DNA from: Pseudomonadota bacterium
GTDB lineage: Bacteria; Myxococcota_A; Polyangia; Polyangiales; Polyangiaceae
Length of the DNA stretch: 38,455 bases
Assembly (NCBI GenBank): GCA_023402175.1
Contig: JAEXCN010000012.1
Location: 1 to 38,455 of the forward strand
Reading direction: 5' to 3'
The notes below the pieces were generated by a model. That model searched no databases, was not told the DNA's origin, and saw only the letters and a program-made list of their open reading frames with translations. A program made the translations under genes and the position numbers. Positions 36,628 through 38,455 of the stretch are shown here, in pieces (position 1 is the first letter of the stretch; each line of letters opens with the position of its first letter).

Positions 36628-38202
36628 ATGCTCTTCAACAGCCCCGTCTACGGCGTCTTCCTGCTCTTCACGTACGTCGGGTTCTGGGCGCTGCGCCGGC
36701 GTTCCTTCTTGCGGCCGCTGTTCCTGATGGTCGCGAGCTATCTCTTCTACTTCGTCGGCACGTACGACGCGGCGAAGGAGCAGGAGGTCCCGCTCGGGCC
36801 GCTCGGATGGACGATCCTCTGCGTCGCCATCATCTTCGTCGGCAGCTCGCTCGACTTCTGGATCGGTCGCGCGCTCGGAAGGACGGAGAACCCGACGACA
36901 CGCAAGGCGCTCCTTCTCGCGTCGGTCTTCTATTACCTGGGCGTCCTCTCGGTCTTCAAATACTTCAACTTCGCGGTCGACTCGGTGGCCGCGGTCGCCT
37001 CGTGGCTCGGCGTGCAGATCTCGCCGGTCCATCTGCGGCTCGTCCTCCCGTTCGGGATCTCGTTCTTCACGTTCGAGACGATGAGCTACACAATCGACGT
37101 CTATCGGCGCGAGATCCCGCCGGCGGACCGGTACCTCGATTACCTGCTGTTCGTCGCGTTCTTCCCGCACCTCGTCGCGGGGCCGATCGTGCGTCCGAAG
37201 TCGATGCTCCCGCAGCTCGCCGCCGAGCCCGTCGCGAGCGATCAGATGAAAGCCGAAGGCCTCTACCTCATCGCCACGGGCTTGATGAAGAAGATCGTCA
37301 TCGGCGACTACCTCGGACTGAATCTCGTCAATCGCGTGTTCGACAATCCCGAGCGCTACACGTCGATCGAGGTCCTCTTCGGCGTCTACGCGTACGCGAT
37401 CAAGATCTACGCAGACTTCTCCGGCTATTCCGACGTTGCCATCGGGAGCGCGAAGCTGTTCGGCTACGAGCTGCCGCGCAACTTCGATGCGCCGTACACG
37501 TCGGCCGACCTCCAGGAGTTCTGGCGCCGCTGGCACATCTCGCTCTCGACGTGGCTGCGCGACTACCTCTACGTGACGCTCGGCGGAAACCGCCACGGCA
37601 CGTGGAAGACGTACCGCAACCTGCTCCTCACGATGGTGCTCGGCGGGCTGTGGCACGGAGCGTCGTGGAACTTCGTCATCTGGGGAGCGCTGCACGGCGG
37701 CGCGCTCGCGGTGAATCGCGCGTGGCAGCGCGCTCGCCACGCGAAGCGCTCGATCCAGCCGCTCGGCGCGCCTCAGCAGGCGATGGCGGCCCCGAGCGCG
37801 GACGAGGCGAAGCCGAACGTTCCGATCGCTGGCGGCGCCGAAGTGGCGCGTCGGCCCGTCGTCTTCACGCCCGGACGTGTCATCGCGATCGTCGCGACGT
37901 TCCACTTCGTGTGCTTTGCATGGATCTTCTTCCGCGCGCCGACGTTCGCGCACGCGACGCTCATGCTCGAGCGAATGGGAAAGCTGTCGCTCGCCGCGCC
38001 GAACCTGACTCCGCGGATTCTCGCGGTCCTCTCGCTCGGCCTCGTCACGCACTTCATCCCGCGCGGGGTCTACGACGGGATCAGGGGCGTGTTCGTGCGG
38101 AGCCCCGCGGTCGTCCAGGGCGTCGCGCTCGCAGCGTGCGCGTACCTCGTGCACTTCGCCGCCGCCGCGAAGGCGGAGCCGTTCATCTACGGCCAGTTCT
38201 GA
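36628..38202 (+). CDS. MBOAT-family O-acyltransferase (AlgI-like)
   Basis: 524 residues with about eleven membrane helices. The family region includes LVLPFGISFFTFETMSYTID (138-157), FFPHLVAGPIVRP (178-190), FSGYSDVAIGSAKLFGYELP (264-283) and FWRRWHISLSTWLRDYLYV (298-316, His303). The catalytic His343 lies in GGLWHGASWNFVIWG (339-353), with His356 nearby. AlgI-type MBOATs move acetyl groups from the cytoplasm to the periplasm for O-acetylation of exported polymers. Its leader contains a hairpin over the ribosome site. The two SGNH proteins are natural partners. Confidence 0.95.
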   Translation: MLFNSPVYGVFLLFTYVGFWALRRRSFLRPLFLMVASYLFYFVGTYDAAKEQEVPLGPLGWTILCVAIIFVGSSLDFWIGRALGRTENPTTRKALLLASVFYYLGVLSVFKYFNFAVDSVAAVASWLGVQISPVHLRLVLPFGISFFTFETMSYTIDVYRREIPPADRYLDYLLFVAFFPHLVAGPIVRPKSMLPQLAAEPVASDQMKAEGLYLIATGLMKKIVIGDYLGLNLVNRVFDNPERYTSIEVLFGVYAYAIKIYADFSGYSDVAIGSAKLFGYELPRNFDAPYTSADLQEFWRRWHISLSTWLRDYLYVTLGGNRHGTWKTYRNLLLTMVLGGLWHGASWNFVIWGALHGGALAVNRAWQRARHAKRSIQPLGAPQQAMAAPSADEAKPNVPIAGGAEVARRPVVFTPGRVIAIVATFHFVCFAWIFFRAPTFAHATLMLERMGKLSLAAPNLTPRILAVLSLGLVTHFIPRGVYDGIRGVFVRSPAVVQGVALAACAYLVHFAAAAKAEPFIYGQF

Positions 38203-38267
38203 CGTCGCCCGTGCGGCCGTGATCGTTTGGGTGTAGATCCACTACGGGCGAAAATTGATCATGGGAT

Positions 38268-38301
<34 letters not shown>

Positions 38302-38351
38302 TGGCGAGTTGAAAGTAGGCAACCCATCGCGCGACGGGCCGACCGTCGTAC

Positions 38352-38455
38352 ATGGCGTTCGATCACGAACAACTCGACGTGTACCGACTCGGCCTTGAGT
38401 TCCTCGTCCTTGCTGAACGAGTGATTCAGGCGCTTCCCAAGGGGAGATCGCACCT
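38352..38455 (+). CDS. Four-helix-bundle protein (23S rRNA intervening-sequence family), N-terminal part
   Basis: Only 34 codons before the window ends. MAFDHEQLDVYRLGLEFL and the following VLAERVIQALPKGR match the start of the four-helix-bundle family (TIGR02436-type) that is encoded within 23S rRNA intervening sequences and also as free-standing genes in myxobacteria. The role of the free copies is unknown. Reading starts at the first ATG after the hexamer repeat. Confidence 0.75.
   Translation, partial: MAFDHEQLDVYRLGLEFLVLAERVIQALPKGRSH

Noticed and set aside
36007..38154. Very long minus-strand open frame (715 codons) opposite the MBOAT and four-helix membrane genes
   Set aside because: Its product is an Arg/Asp/Glu-rich composition typical of antisense frames in high-GC DNA, and the plus-strand genes have clear families.

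Overview
The window is high-GC DNA (about 68-70% by eye) with tightly packed genes and many small lipoproteins. It carries a TPR-containing sigma-54 activator, a histone H1-like Lys/Ala-rich protein, a four-helix-bundle protein and many GTG starts. Together these suggest a myxobacterium (Myxococcota, Polyangiales-like). That placement is inferred from gene content; there is no rRNA or other phylogenetic marker. I saw no tRNA, CRISPR array, phage gene or insertion sequence. No stretch above 300 bases lacks a gene; the longest gap, 3643-3937, holds a structured inverted-repeat element.

Left part (1-12.9 kb). An M15-type peptidase lipoprotein (cut by the window edge) is divergent from fhs (formate-tetrahydrofolate ligase). 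A helical protein of unknown function follows. On the minus strand come a multi-membrane-helix sensor histidine kinase, a small lipoprotein coupled to a large sigma-54 activator, and an operon of a degenerate metallophosphoesterase, nadD and a DUF2520 protein.

Middle (12.9-23.6 kb). This holds a [2Fe-2S]/FAD oxidoreductase, an orphan CcmB, and a tandem Spy/CpxP-like lipoprotein with a sequence identical to the E. coli CpxR box upstream. Then come a DUF2505 protein, an H1-like protein, a DUF4349/lipoprotein pair, DUF4190 and DUF2752 membrane proteins, gltX, a CPBP-family membrane protease and a lytic transglycosylase behind a sigma-54-like promoter.

NAD block (23.6-27.3 kb). pncB and nadE lie in tandem behind a 21-bp quasi-palindrome that may be an operator. 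With nadD at 11.6-12.2 kb, the window encodes the route from nicotinate to NAD. Directly after nadE lies the frameshifted 3' relic of an acyl-CoA synthetase gene.

Right part (27.3-38.5 kb). An alpha/beta hydrolase and an intact metallophosphoesterase are followed by an envelope cluster: an HTTM membrane protein with a single-pass partner, two paralogous SGNH hydrolases (one lipoprotein, one membrane-anchored), a catalytically dead-looking M23 lipoprotein, a Pro-rich protein, a four-helix membrane protein and an MBOAT O-acyltransferase. The SGNH + MBOAT combination is the usual layout for exporting acyl groups onto envelope polymers. The window ends in the start of a four-helix-bundle (23S rRNA intervening-sequence family) gene preceded by a GAGCCC hexamer repeat.
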